This document shows, piece by piece, positions 1 to 5,798 of a stretch of 9,987 nucleotides of DNA. The stretch's first letter is position 1; every line of letters starts with the position of its first letter. The notes under the pieces were generated by a model. It was not told the origin of the DNA. It saw only the letters and a list, made by a program, of their open reading frames with translations, and did not search any database. The stretch covers positions 1 to 9,987 of the forward strand of contig MGYR01000020.1 of NCBI GenBank assembly GCA_001801825.1, given 5' to 3'. Made by a program: the position numbers and the translations under genes. The DNA comes from Gammaproteobacteria bacterium RIFCSPLOWO2_02_FULL_56_15 (lineage in GTDB: Bacteria > Pseudomonadota > Gammaproteobacteria > Eutrophobiales > Eutrophobiaceae).

Positions 1-171
1 TGCCGCTTCTTCGGTTTGTCCAACGGCTATTGGCTGCGTGCGCAGGCTGCCTTTGACACAGAGGTCGCTGAGCGCGCAATCGGTCCCAAGCTGGTGAGTA
101 TCAGACCTTGGTCCGCGCACGTGGCCCAACAAACCGTTGCAACGGTCGCGCGAAAAACCGCGCGCCGTTGA
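1..171 (+). CDS. HigA-family antitoxin, C-terminal part (cut by window start)
   Basis: This is the last 56 codons of an open frame that enters from outside the window and stops at 169-171. The peptide reads RFFGLSNGYWLRAQAAFDTE followed by VAERAIGPKLVSIRP. That matches the end of the helix-turn-helix region and the C-terminal helix of HigA/VapI-type antitoxins, which typically carry a 'R-FG-s-efWl-lQa-yDl-vAe' block and end in an 'I-P' segment. Such proteins bind and neutralise a HigB mRNA interferase and repress their own operon. The toxin gene would lie upstream, outside the window. The last 16 codons run into an attC-like site (124-186), so the antitoxin's basic tail is partly encoded by the recombination site. 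This is common for compact integron cassettes. The family call is from motif recognition only. Confidence 0.72.
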   Translation, partial: CRFFGLSNGYWLRAQAAFDTEVAERAIGPKLVSIRPWSAHVAQQTVATVARKTARR

Positions 172-186
172 ACGGTGACGTTCGGC
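124..186 (+). other. attC-like integron recombination site 1
   Basis: The 63-base segment has the full layout of an attC site. The R'' box GCCCAAC (124-130) fits RYYYAAC. The L'' box CCGTTGCAACGG is at 134-145, and a terminal hairpin has CGCGCG at 147-152 and 159-164. The L' box CCGTTGAACGG is at 165-175 and the R' box GTTCGGC at 180-186. L'' and L' pair over 11 bp with one extrahelical base (G139), and T146 is also unpaired, giving the asymmetry typical of attC. R'' and R' pair at 6 of 7 positions. The extrahelical identities on the bottom strand (C and A) differ from the usual G and T, and R' has C at the fourth position. The site sits at the 3' end of a plus-strand antitoxin gene, as expected for a cassette. 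Confidence 0.68.
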
Positions 187-213
187 CCCATTGAACTGCC
201 CTCCAAGTGTCCC

Positions 214-241
214 TTGACATCTGTAGCTCAGAGGCTACACT
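214..241 (+). promoter_or_regulatory. Sigma-70 promoter and operator of the toxin-antitoxin pair
   Basis: A perfect -35 box TTGACA (214-219) is followed after 16 bases by TACACT (236-241). The spacer and -10 carry an inverted repeat, TGTAGC (222-227) and GCTACA (234-239), with a 6-base centre. An operator here would let the antitoxin block RNA polymerase directly. The toxin ATG at 248 begins 7 bases after the -10 box, so the predicted transcript would have almost no leader. A promoter inside the cassette fits toxin-antitoxin cassettes, which usually carry their own. Confidence 0.62.
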
Positions 242-247
242 ACTTCC

Positions 248-541
248 ATGCGAGTCGTAGAGACGGAGTTCTATCGCAAATGGATCAATGGGCTGAAGGA
301 TCGCGCCGGCAGAGCTCGGATTCAGGTTCGCGTTGACCGGCTGGTCCATGGGAACCCAGGCTCGCACCGCAACCTGACTGATGGCGTATCGGAGTTGAAG
401 ATAGATATTGGGCCGGGATACCGCGTTTACTACACGCAACGGGGGACCCGACTCATCCTACTGCTCGCCGGCGGAGAGAAGTCAACGCAACAGGGCGATA
501 TCAAGATGGCCATTCACTTGGCCAGGAACTTTGAGGAGTAG
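248..541 (+). CDS. RelE/ParE-superfamily toxin, HigB-like addiction module killer protein
   Basis: The 97-aa protein belongs to the 'addiction module killer protein' branch of the RelE/HigB toxins, which usually act as ribosome-associated or free mRNA interferases. Recognisable blocks are the N-terminal ETEFYRKWINGLKDR helix (about 6-20), ARIQVRVDRLVHGNPG (23-38) and the strand region VSELKIDIGPGYRVYY (47-62). Next come LILLLAGGEKSTQ (about 69-81) and a closing helix that ends AIHLARNF. Length and start match the family, whose members begin a few residues before the ETEFxxW motif. No Shine-Dalgarno sequence precedes the ATG, and the predicted transcription start is at or next to it, so translation may be leaderless. 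The antitoxin follows after 6 bases, giving toxin-first order. The call rests on family resemblance; the target is not known from sequence. Confidence 0.85.
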   Translation: MRVVETEFYRKWINGLKDRAGRARIQVRVDRLVHGNPGSHRNLTDGVSELKIDIGPGYRVYYTQRGTRLILLLAGGEKSTQQGDIKMAIHLARNFEE

Positions 542-547
542 CAAGCT

Positions 548-865
548 ATGCCTAAGACCATCCGGAAGAAGGCAGCAAAGACCAAGACTATGCCGTATGA
601 CGTTGCCGCACAACTGCGTACTCCAGAGGAGATGGCTGCTTATCTTGATGCCTGGCTCGAAGAAGCACCTGATGACGCGACCGGTATCGCCAGAGCACTC
701 GGTGACATTGCTCGTGCAAAGGGCATGACAATAGTCGCAAAGGAAGCAGGTCTAAGTCGTGAGAGCCTGTATCGGGCTCTTAGCGCCGATGGGAACCCAA
801 GCTTTGCGACTGTGCTGAAGGTCGCAAAGGCGCTTGGTGTCAAGCTGCACGCGGAGGCCGCCTAG
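548..865 (+). CDS. Helix-turn-helix antitoxin of the addiction module antidote (HigA-like) family
   Basis: The 105-aa protein is the cognate antitoxin of the preceding toxin. It shows the family's N-terminal block AQLRTPEEMAAYLDAWLEE (about 21-39) and the 'GIARALGDIARAKGM' helix (46-60). The helix-turn-helix is VAKEAGLSRESLYRALS (63-79), followed by GNPSFATVLKVAKALGVKL (82-100). These proteins bind both the toxin and the operator of the pair. The start at 548 is chosen because GAGGAG (533-538), which overlaps the toxin stop, sits 9 bases upstream. This couples translation of the two genes and favours antitoxin supply. It adds a lysine-rich 14-residue extension (KTIRKKAAKTK) before Met15, where many homologues begin. 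A later start at 590 lacks a ribosome binding site. Confidence 0.85.
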   Translation: MPKTIRKKAAKTKTMPYDVAAQLRTPEEMAAYLDAWLEEAPDDATGIARALGDIARAKGMTIVAKEAGLSRESLYRALSADGNPSFATVLKVAKALGVKLHAEAA

Positions 866-886
866 GCTGCCGGCCATTCAATAGGC

Positions 887-906
887 GGAGCGGAAGCTTT
901 CGCTCC
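887..906 (+). terminator. Hairpin after the toxin-antitoxin pair, possible weak terminator
   Basis: GGAGCG and CGCTCC enclose AAGCTT-like bases to form a nearly perfect 9-bp stem with one G-T pair, 22 bases after the antitoxin stop. There is no T-run after it, so intrinsic termination would be weak. It may instead protect the 3' end of the message. Confidence 0.35.
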
Positions 907-931
907 CGAAGTCTGCAGTGGCGAGGTAAGA

Positions 932-1087
932 ATGACCGATGAAATAGTCTTCTATACGAATCCTATATCCCGGGGGCGTACGGTCCGTTGGATGCTTGAG
1001 GAGGTAGGTGCGCCTTATCGAACTGAGGTGCTGGAATTTGGCACAACGTCGCCGCTTGACCTAAAGCGGACATATCGGAGCGATTAG
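932..1087 (+). pseudogene. Glutathione S-transferase, N-terminal fragment (51 codons)
   Basis: The frame encodes MTDEIVFYTNPISRGRTVRW followed by MLEEVGAPYRTEVLEFGTT. This is the first beta-alpha-beta unit of the thioredoxin-like glutathione-binding domain of bacterial GSTs, including the Ser/Arg of the 'NPxSRGRTVRW' motif. Intact enzymes are about 200 aa and continue with a 'YLaiNPmGKVPal' segment and a helical C-terminal domain. Here the match ends after about 40 residues, a dozen unrelated residues follow, and a TAG stops it. No continuation is visible in other frames. GAGG (923-926) lies 5 bases before the ATG, so the fragment could still be translated. The attC-like site begins 10 bases downstream, which suggests the gene was cut when the cassette formed. 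The fragment is very unlikely to be catalytic. Confidence 0.72.
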
Positions 1088-1096
1088 GATCGCGCC

Positions 1097-1183
1097 GCAT
1101 AACCACCGCATGCAGTGAACGCGGTATGGGTCGGCCGCCGAAGCTAGTCGCCGGCAGCGCGTCGCTAACGCGGATCGTTATGC
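1097..1183 (+). other. attC-like integron recombination site 2
   Basis: The segment is bounded by an exact 7-base inverted repeat, GCATAAC (1097-1103) and GTTATGC (1177-1183), matching attC R''/R' boxes except for one compensated base pair. Inside, AGTGAACGCG (1113-1122) pairs with CGCGTCGCT (1159-1167), leaving one unpaired A and one G-T pair, as L''/L' arms do. The centre forms a hairpin from GCCGCCGA and TCGCCGGC around 1133-1154. It lies 10 bases after the GST fragment stop and 32 bases before the mddA ATG, the usual position of attC between cassettes. Arm pairing is less regular than in site 1. Confidence 0.55.
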
Positions 1184-1215
1184 CATAAATTACTTTCTAC
1201 GAGGAGGGCTATATC

Positions 1216-1947
1216 ATGGGTCGTACTCTTGCTTTGTTGTACGGTGCAGTTTGCTATTTGATCTTTTTCGTCACATTTCTCTACGCGATTGGATTCGTCG
1301 GCGATCTGGTTGTGCCGAAGACAATTGATTCGGGCACAGCAGGTTCATTCGGTCAAGCGCTACTGATCAATGTGCTATTGCTTGGTATCTTCGCTGTTCA
1401 GCACAGCGTCATGGCGCGGCCGGCCTTCAAGCGTTGGTGGACGCAGTTCGTTCCGCAGGCAGTTGAGCGCAGCACTTATGTGTTGCTATCAAGCCTTGCA
1501 CTGATTCTGCTCTACTGGCAGTGGCAGCCGATGAATGGGGTGGTTTGGGACGTCGAAAACATAGCGGGGCGTAATCTCTTGTGGGCGATCTTCTTTATAG
1601 GCTGGGTGATGGTGCTGGTCAGCACATTCTTAATTAATCACTTTGATCTGTTCGGCCTGCGACAGGTCTACCTGTATATGAAAGCTAAGGAGTACACCCA
1701 TATCGCTTTCAGAACGCCGTTTCTCTATAAGTTTGTGCGGCACCCGATCATGCTGGGGTTTATCATCGCCTTCTGGGTGACGCCTCACATGACGGTTGCC
1801 CATTTGGTTTTTTCCATTGCCACGACTGCCTACATCCTGATCGCCCTGCAATTCGAGGAGCGGGATCTGGTGAGTTATTACGGCACAGCATACGAAGAGT
1901 ATCGGCAACAGGTTTCGATGATCCTGCCGTTCCCAAAGAAAAAGTGA
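1216..1947 (+). CDS. mddA: Methanethiol S-methyltransferase-like membrane protein (MddA/NnrU/ICMT superfamily)
   Basis: The 243-aa integral membrane protein resembles MddA, which methylates methanethiol with S-adenosylmethionine to give dimethyl sulfide. Hydrophobic segments lie near 7-33, 46-64, 86-103, 121-141, 178-189 and 195-213. Family landmarks are LGIFAVQHSVMARPAFKRWW (56-75), ERSTYVLLSSLAL (84-96), STFLINHFDLFGLRQV (136-151) and the SAM-region RHP (175-177). The segment FWVTPHMTVAHL (186-197) and the C-terminal FEERDL...YGTAYEEYR block (213-230) complete the match. The ATG follows a strong GAGGAGG (1201-1207) with 8-9 base spacing. The gene starts directly behind an attC-like site and has no obvious promoter of its own, so it probably relies on read-through within the cassette array. 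NnrU-type or other small-molecule methyltransferases of the same fold remain possible alternatives. Confidence 0.75.
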   Translation: MGRTLALLYGAVCYLIFFVTFLYAIGFVGDLVVPKTIDSGTAGSFGQALLINVLLLGIFAVQHSVMARPAFKRWWTQFVPQAVERSTYVLLSSLALILLYWQWQPMNGVVWDVENIAGRNLLWAIFFIGWVMVLVSTFLINHFDLFGLRQVYLYMKAKEYTHIAFRTPFLYKFVRHPIMLGFIIAFWVTPHMTVAHLVFSIATTAYILIALQFEERDLVSYYGTAYEEYRQQVSMILPFPKKK

Positions 1948-1982
1948 GCAGCTAGCCTAAGCACCCAGTCAACACGGCGGCT

Positions 1983-2060
1983 CCCGGTTGGGAATACCGC
2001 GAATACCGCTTTTGGTCTCCAAGCGGTATTCGCAAAGCCGCGGGGAATGGCTCAACCGGG
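1983..2060. terminator. Large nested inverted repeat between convergent mddA and yggU
   Basis: An outer pair CCCGGTTG (1983-1990) / CAACCGGG (2053-2060) encloses a perfect 13-bp stem, GCGAATACCGCTT (1999-2011) / AAGCGGTATTCGC (2021-2033). GAATACCGC also occurs twice in tandem at 1992-2009. The element fills most of the space between two convergent genes and its right arm lies in the yggU 3' end. It likely stops or stabilises transcripts from both sides. It has no long T-run, so a classic Rho-independent mechanism is uncertain. Confidence 0.5.
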
Positions 2061-2360
2061 CGCCTTGAGAAGGGAAACCTGTGGATCAAGCTCGGAATCA
2101 CCTTCACTGACCGCGACAAGCTTGTAATGGCTGTGTTCGCCGCGCACGATTTTGAACCGGGAGCGGGGCACACCCAGCCGGTCGGCCAGGAATTCCACGA
2201 GTCTGTGATTGGCCTTGCCGTCGACCGGCGGAGCCTTGATCCGGAGCAACAGGCGGCCGTTCCGTACACCCACGACTGCATCCTCGCCGGCCCGGGCTTG
2301 CAACTGGATGCTTAGATACAGGATATGGCGCTCGCGCCGGAACCAGTCATCAGAAGACAT
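2052..2360 (-). CDS. yggU: DUF167 family protein YggU
   Basis: The 102-aa protein belongs to the DUF167/YggU family, small single-domain alpha/beta proteins of unknown biochemical role. The family signature is clear: LSIQLQARAGEDAVVGV (about 16-32), then LLLRIKAPPVDGKANHRLVE (37-56) containing the APPVDGKAN motif. FLADRLGVPRSRFKIVRGE (57-75) and SHYKLVAV (77-84) follow. ATG at 2360 is chosen over an in-frame TTG 21 bases upstream (2381) because homologues start shortly before the 'W...L.L.vq.qa' strand. The gene is last in a run with yggT, whose stop overlaps this start by 11 bases, so expression is probably translationally coupled. The C-terminal codons lie inside the inverted repeat shared with the cassette boundary. 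Confidence 0.88.
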   Translation of the reverse strand: MSSDDWFRRERHILYLSIQLQARAGEDAVVGVRNGRLLLRIKAPPVDGKANHRLVEFLADRLGVPRSRFKIVRGEHSHYKLVAVSEGDSELDPQVSLLKAPG

Positions 2361-2940
2361 AACCGGACAGGGTATAGCCAAAGTACATGAGTGGCTTAAC
2401 CAGCAGGATGATCAGCAGTTGCAGCACGATCAGCACCAACCAGGGAGAGAAATCCACGCCGCTCACTGGAGGCAGCAGGCGTTTTGCGGGACGCAGCATG
2501 AAATCGGTCAGCCGATGGAGCAACACGGTCCCCGGGTTATAGGCGCCGGGGCTGACCCAGCTGATGATCACCTGGATGATGATGGCGAACATCAGGATAT
2601 AGATACCGAGGCGGACCAGACTGGCAAAACTTAGTACCAGCAGGCCGGAGAGGGAGGGCACCGGGGCGTCGCCGAACAGACCTACCAGCACCAGTTCCAG
2701 TATCTGCAATGCGAACAGCAGCAAAAGGCAGGCCCAGTCGACTCCGCCATATCCCGGGATCCAGCGTCTCAGCCGGCGCAGCGGGGGGTTGGTTAGGGTT
2801 ACGATAAACTGGGAGAGCGGGTTGTAAAAATCGGCCCGGACACATTGCAGCAGGAAGCGCAGGGCGACGATCAGGATGTATAGATCAAAAAGGGTGCTGA
2901 CCAGGAAAATCCCGGCCTCAGACAGGTAGTTAGTGCTCAC
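2350..2940 (-). CDS. yggT: YggT family integral membrane protein
   Basis: The 196-aa protein carries two YGGT domains. Each has a membrane helix, an 'FYNPLSQFI...TNPPLRRLRRWIP' or 'YNPGTVLLHRL...LRPAKRLLPP' amphipathic loop, and a second membrane stretch (repeat 1 about 12-85, repeat 2 about 100-180). GVDWA and GVDFSPWL mark the equivalent positions after each loop. The function is not established; E. coli yggT has been linked to osmotic or potassium stress, and relatives sit next to proC and yggS in many proteobacteria. The start is a GTG (2938-2940) that overlaps the proC TGA in a GTGA arrangement, so it is almost certainly translated by coupling. Its stop overlaps yggU. Confidence 0.9.
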   Translation of the reverse strand: MSTNYLSEAGIFLVSTLFDLYILIVALRFLLQCVRADFYNPLSQFIVTLTNPPLRRLRRWIPGYGGVDWACLLLLFALQILELVLVGLFGDAPVPSLSGLLVLSFASLVRLGIYILMFAIIIQVIISWVSPGAYNPGTVLLHRLTDFMLRPAKRLLPPVSGVDFSPWLVLIVLQLLIILLVKPLMYFGYTLSGYVF

Positions 2941-3770
2941 TCTCTGTTTCCGAATCGATCTGCAAGTTCAATGGATCGATCACGGGCTGCCTGCAGGGCA
3001 TGCAAGACCAGTTGATCAATCCGGCCTCGGGTCAGGACCGTGATAGCAGCCTCTGTCGTACCTCCGGGAGAAGTCACCTGCTGCCTGAGCGTGGCGGCGC
3101 TATGGCTGGATTCCATCACCATCTTTGCTGCGCCCAGAGCCGTTTCCATGGTCAGTAAACGGGCCTGCTCGGCAGGCAGTCCGAGGACCACTGCGGCCTG
3201 CTCCAGAAGCTCCATGAGCAGGAAAAAGTAGGCGGGGCCACTGCCGGAGAGCGCGGTTACGGTATCCAGGTGCTGCTCTTCCTCGAGCCAGACCACGGCT
3301 CCCACGGAGCGCAGCAAGGCCTCGGCCTGCTGCCGATGTTCCGTCCCTACCTGTTGATTGGCGAAAAGCCCTGAAACCCCGGTGCGGATCATGGCCGGGG
3401 TATTAGGCATCGCCCGGACTACCGGCAAATCACGGCCCAGCCAGCGGCTGATTGCCGCCACACGAATACCGGCAGCAACGGAGATGACCAGCGGAAGCTG
3501 GGAAATATCCATGGCCGCGGCCAGTGCCGTCAGTGTCGCCTGCATCTGCTGCGGCTTGACGGCCAGCACGAGGACATCGGCCTGATGGACGATCTCCGGG
3601 TTGTCGGCGTATACCTCGATGCCGAACCTGCTACGAGCGGTATCACGCTGCTCTGGATCCGGGTCGATGGCGCATATCCGTTCCGTGCGGTAACCATCGG
3701 CCAGCAGCCCGCTGATCAAGCTCCGTCCCATGTTGCCACAACCGATAAAACAAAGACTCTTGTCTTTCAT
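2937..3770 (-). CDS. proC: Pyrroline-5-carboxylate reductase
   Basis: The 277-aa enzyme performs the last step of proline synthesis, reducing pyrroline-5-carboxylate with NAD(P)H in the cytoplasm. The Rossmann motif GCGNMG is at 10-15 after SLCFI. LVLAVKPQQM and SVAAGI follow, then VRAMPNTPAMIRTGVSGLFA, a typical 'RvMPNTPa' segment. The C-terminal dimerisation domain has TALSGSGPAYFFLLMELL and the signature region QVTSPGGTTEAAI. ATG at 3770 is chosen because it gives the family length of about 270-280 and begins just before the nucleotide-binding strand. The open frame continues 37 codons further upstream, but that part would overlap yggS and shows no family similarity. The gene sits between yggS and yggT, a very common arrangement. 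Confidence 0.93.
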   Translation of the reverse strand: MKDKSLCFIGCGNMGRSLISGLLADGYRTERICAIDPDPEQRDTARSRFGIEVYADNPEIVHQADVLVLAVKPQQMQATLTALAAAMDISQLPLVISVAAGIRVAAISRWLGRDLPVVRAMPNTPAMIRTGVSGLFANQQVGTEHRQQAEALLRSVGAVVWLEEEQHLDTVTALSGSGPAYFFLLMELLEQAAVVLGLPAEQARLLTMETALGAAKMVMESSHSAATLRQQVTSPGGTTEAAITVLTRGRIDQLVLHALQAARDRSIELADRFGNRE

Positions 3771-3812
3771 CCTGGGTGTCCGCTCCCACAGTTCCTGAAG
3801 GTGTATGGGCCT

Positions 3813-3841
3813 ATTGTAATTAATTACGCCGAGATAGTCAG
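3813..3841 (-). promoter_or_regulatory. Possible promoter upstream of proC
   Basis: Read on the minus strand, CTGACT (3841-3836) and TACAAT (3818-3813) are separated by 17 bases and match 4/6 and 5/6 of the sigma-70 boxes. The -35 box overlaps the yggS stop codon. It would start proC transcription independently of yggS, about 40 bases before the proC ATG. Confidence 0.35.
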
Positions 3842-4542
3842 TTGTCGACAGGCGCGGCTCCGTGGCATGCTCCGAAAACATCAGTACCTATGCGTATCAT
3901 GGTTGCACCCTCCGCAATGGCTGCCTCGAGGTCTGAGCTCGTACCCATGGAAAGGGTATCCAGAGGATAACTCTCAGCTCGCAGACGCGAATAAGCTTCA
4001 TGCAGTAAGCGGAATGGCATCCGCTGTGCAGTAAAATCATCACTGAGCGGCGGCATGGTCATCAGCCCGCGCAGCGCCAACCGGGGCAACCGGAGGATCT
4101 CCGCAGCCAGTCCGGGAAGCTGTTCCACACCGGTCCCCGACTTGCTTGCCTCGTCGCAGATGTTGACCTGAAGACAGATATTCAACGGTGGCAGTCCCGG
4201 AGCACGCGCATCATTCAGGCGTTGCGCGATCTTCAGCCGGTCTACGGAATGCACCCAGGCGAATCGAGCGGCGATGGGGCGGGTCTTATTCGACTGCACC
4301 GGCCCGATGAAATGCCATTCCAGATCACCGGTTCCAAAGGTATCCATCTTGGTAATGGCTTCCTGCAGATAATTTTCCCCGAACCGGTATTGTCCTGCGG
4401 ATAGCGCCTCCCTGATCTCCTCCATACTGCGATTCTTGCTGACCACGAGCAGTTTTACTGACCCCGGCGGACGGTGAAATCGAAGTTCCGCAGTATGGAT
4501 CCGATCCCATAGGGATTTTAGGTTCATATGGATGGTATTCAT
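3838..4542 (-). CDS. yggS: YggS/PLPBP family pyridoxal phosphate homeostasis protein
   Basis: The 234-aa protein is a single-domain TIM-barrel PLP-binding protein that buffers vitamin B6 and affects amino acid metabolism; it has no known enzymatic activity. Family marks are LLVVSKNRS (31-39) with the PLP-binding Lys36, YRFGENYLQEA (about 52-62), LEWHFIGPVQSNKTR, HSVDRLKIAQRLN and LRGLMTMPPL. Near the end are the phosphate-binding LSMGTSSDLEAAI and MIRIGTDVFG. Homologues usually read 'LSMGMS' at the penultimate motif, so the Thr is a small deviation. The ATG at 4542 gives the usual length; a second ATG at 4527 is possible because neither has a clear ribosome binding site. It is the first gene of the yggS-proC-yggT-yggU run and diverges from pilT. 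Confidence 0.92.
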   Translation of the reverse strand: MNTIHMNLKSLWDRIHTAELRFHRPPGSVKLLVVSKNRSMEEIREALSAGQYRFGENYLQEAITKMDTFGTGDLEWHFIGPVQSNKTRPIAARFAWVHSVDRLKIAQRLNDARAPGLPPLNICLQVNICDEASKSGTGVEQLPGLAAEILRLPRLALRGLMTMPPLSDDFTAQRMPFRLLHEAYSRLRAESYPLDTLSMGTSSDLEAAIAEGATMIRIGTDVFGACHGAAPVDN

Positions 4543-4733
4543 GGACTGGCAGTGGTCTATACTTCAGAATGTCAGTACCATTGTGCCGCAAGTGTATATC
4601 CGTGGTAAACAAAACCGGCAACTCCTCGCAATGTAGGATTGAAATTCGGACCACCGTGGCATGAATCCATGTTCCGGAGATCAGTTATAATACAGTCGCG
4701 TGTAAGCTTTACTACCTGTTCAGGAGGTTTTTG
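4543..4733. promoter_or_regulatory. Divergent yggS / pilT intergenic region with a pilT -10 box
   Basis: The 191 bases must hold promoters for both directions. On the plus strand TATAAT at 4686-4691 is a perfect -10 box, 42 bases before the pilT ATG. No good -35 is seen at the right distance, so an activator or a weak promoter is likely. AGGAGG (4722-4727) is a strong ribosome binding site for pilT. On the minus strand no convincing promoter pair was found. No large hairpins or repeats are visible here. Confidence 0.5.
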
Positions 4734-5768
4734 ATGGATATCGGTGAATTACTGGCTTTCAGTGTCAAAAACGGCGCCTCGGACCTGCATCTTTCAGCCG
4801 GGCTGCCGCCAATGATACGGGTTGATGGCGATGTCCGCCGCATCAATGTGCCGCCGCTAGACCACAAAGAAGTTCATGACATGGTCTATGACATCATGAA
4901 TGACAAACAGCGCAAGGATTACGAGGAATTTCTGGAATGCGACTTCTCCTTTCCGGTGCCGAATCTGGCGCGATTCCGGGTCAATGCAGCCAATCAGAAC
5001 CGCGGCGCCTTCGCCGTATTCAGGACCATTCCGTCTGATATCAAGTCACTTGAGCAGTTAAATGCACCAAAAATCTTCGAGACAATTTCAGATTTTCCCC
5101 GGGGTGTAGTGCTGGTTACCGGCCCCACCGGGTCGGGCAAATCAACCACGCTGGCGGCCATGGTCAACCACAAGAATGAGACCGAATACGGCCATATCCT
5201 TACGGTGGAAGACCCCATTGAATTCGTTCATGAAAGCAAAAAATGCCTGATCAACCAGCGTGAGGTTCACCGCGATACACTCGGCTTTAATGAGGCGCTG
5301 CGTTCCGCACTGCGTGAAGACCCGGACGTCATCCTGGTGGGCGAAATGCGCGACCTGGAGACCATCCGCCTGGCGCTTTCCGCCGCTGAGACCGGCCACC
5401 TGGTATTCGGCACGCTGCACACCAGTTCCGCCGCCAAAACCATCGACCGTATCGTCGACGTCTTTCCGGCGGCGGAAAAGGAAATGATACGCTCAATGTT
5501 GTCCGAATCCCTGCGCGCGGTAATCTCGCAAAACCTGCTCAAGAAAAAAGGCGGCGGCCGTGTGGCGGCCCACGAGATCATGATTGGAACACCGGCAATC
5601 CGGAACCTGATACGGGAAAACAAGATCGCCCAGATGTATTCGGCAATACAGACCGGCCAGCAGTACGGTATGCAGACCCTGGACCAGAATCTGCACGACC
5701 TGGTAAACAAGGGGGTCATAGACCGCGACCAGGCAAGAACCAAAGCAGCCAATAAAGACAGTTTCTGA
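4734..5768 (+). CDS. pilT: Type IV pilus retraction ATPase PilT
   Basis: The 344-aa protein is the hexameric cytoplasmic motor that depolymerises type IVa pili, powering twitching, adhesion and DNA uptake. The N-terminal PAS-like domain begins MDIGELLAFSVKNGASDLHL. The RecA-like domain has Walker A GPTGSGKS (130-137, Lys136), an Asp box around LTVEDPIE (157-164), Walker B VILVGEMRD (199-207, Glu204) and the His box TGHLVFGTLHTSSAAKTIDR. The PilT hallmark AIRNLIRE is present at 288-295 and is required for retraction in characterised PilTs. ATG at 4734 is used, 6 bases after AGGAGG; the TTG one codon before is in frame but unlikely. Length equals the Pseudomonas protein. pilU follows after 30 bases. 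Confidence 0.96.
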   Translation: MDIGELLAFSVKNGASDLHLSAGLPPMIRVDGDVRRINVPPLDHKEVHDMVYDIMNDKQRKDYEEFLECDFSFPVPNLARFRVNAANQNRGAFAVFRTIPSDIKSLEQLNAPKIFETISDFPRGVVLVTGPTGSGKSTTLAAMVNHKNETEYGHILTVEDPIEFVHESKKCLINQREVHRDTLGFNEALRSALREDPDVILVGEMRDLETIRLALSAAETGHLVFGTLHTSSAAKTIDRIVDVFPAAEKEMIRSMLSESLRAVISQNLLKKKGGGRVAAHEIMIGTPAIRNLIRENKIAQMYSAIQTGQQYGMQTLDQNLHDLVNKGVIDRDQARTKAANKDSF

Positions 5769-5798
5769 TTACAGAACAGCTTATAGCGGAGGCGTCCC

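Noticed and set aside
348..798. ATGGGAACCCA occurring in both the toxin (348-358) and antitoxin (788-798) genes
   Set aside because: Both copies encode conserved Gly-Asn-Pro family residues, and no flanking similarity exists, so a functional repeat is not supported.
866..931. A further attC site between the antitoxin and the GST fragment
   Set aside because: There is a good hairpin at 887-906 but no AAC/GTT bounded R boxes or paired L arms.
1..2050. Insertion sequence or phage origin for the accessory region
   Set aside because: No transposase, integrase or phage gene is visible; the attC-like sites explain the layout better.
3771..3881. Extended 314-aa proC start at 3881
   Set aside because: The extra 37 residues overlap yggS, have no similarity to the family, and the ATG at 3770 gives the normal enzyme length.
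4655..4690. Possible sigma-54 promoter before pilT (TGGCATG near 4657)
   Set aside because: The -24-like TGGCA is there, but no GC-containing -12 element lies at the required spacing; the TATAAT box is a better candidate.
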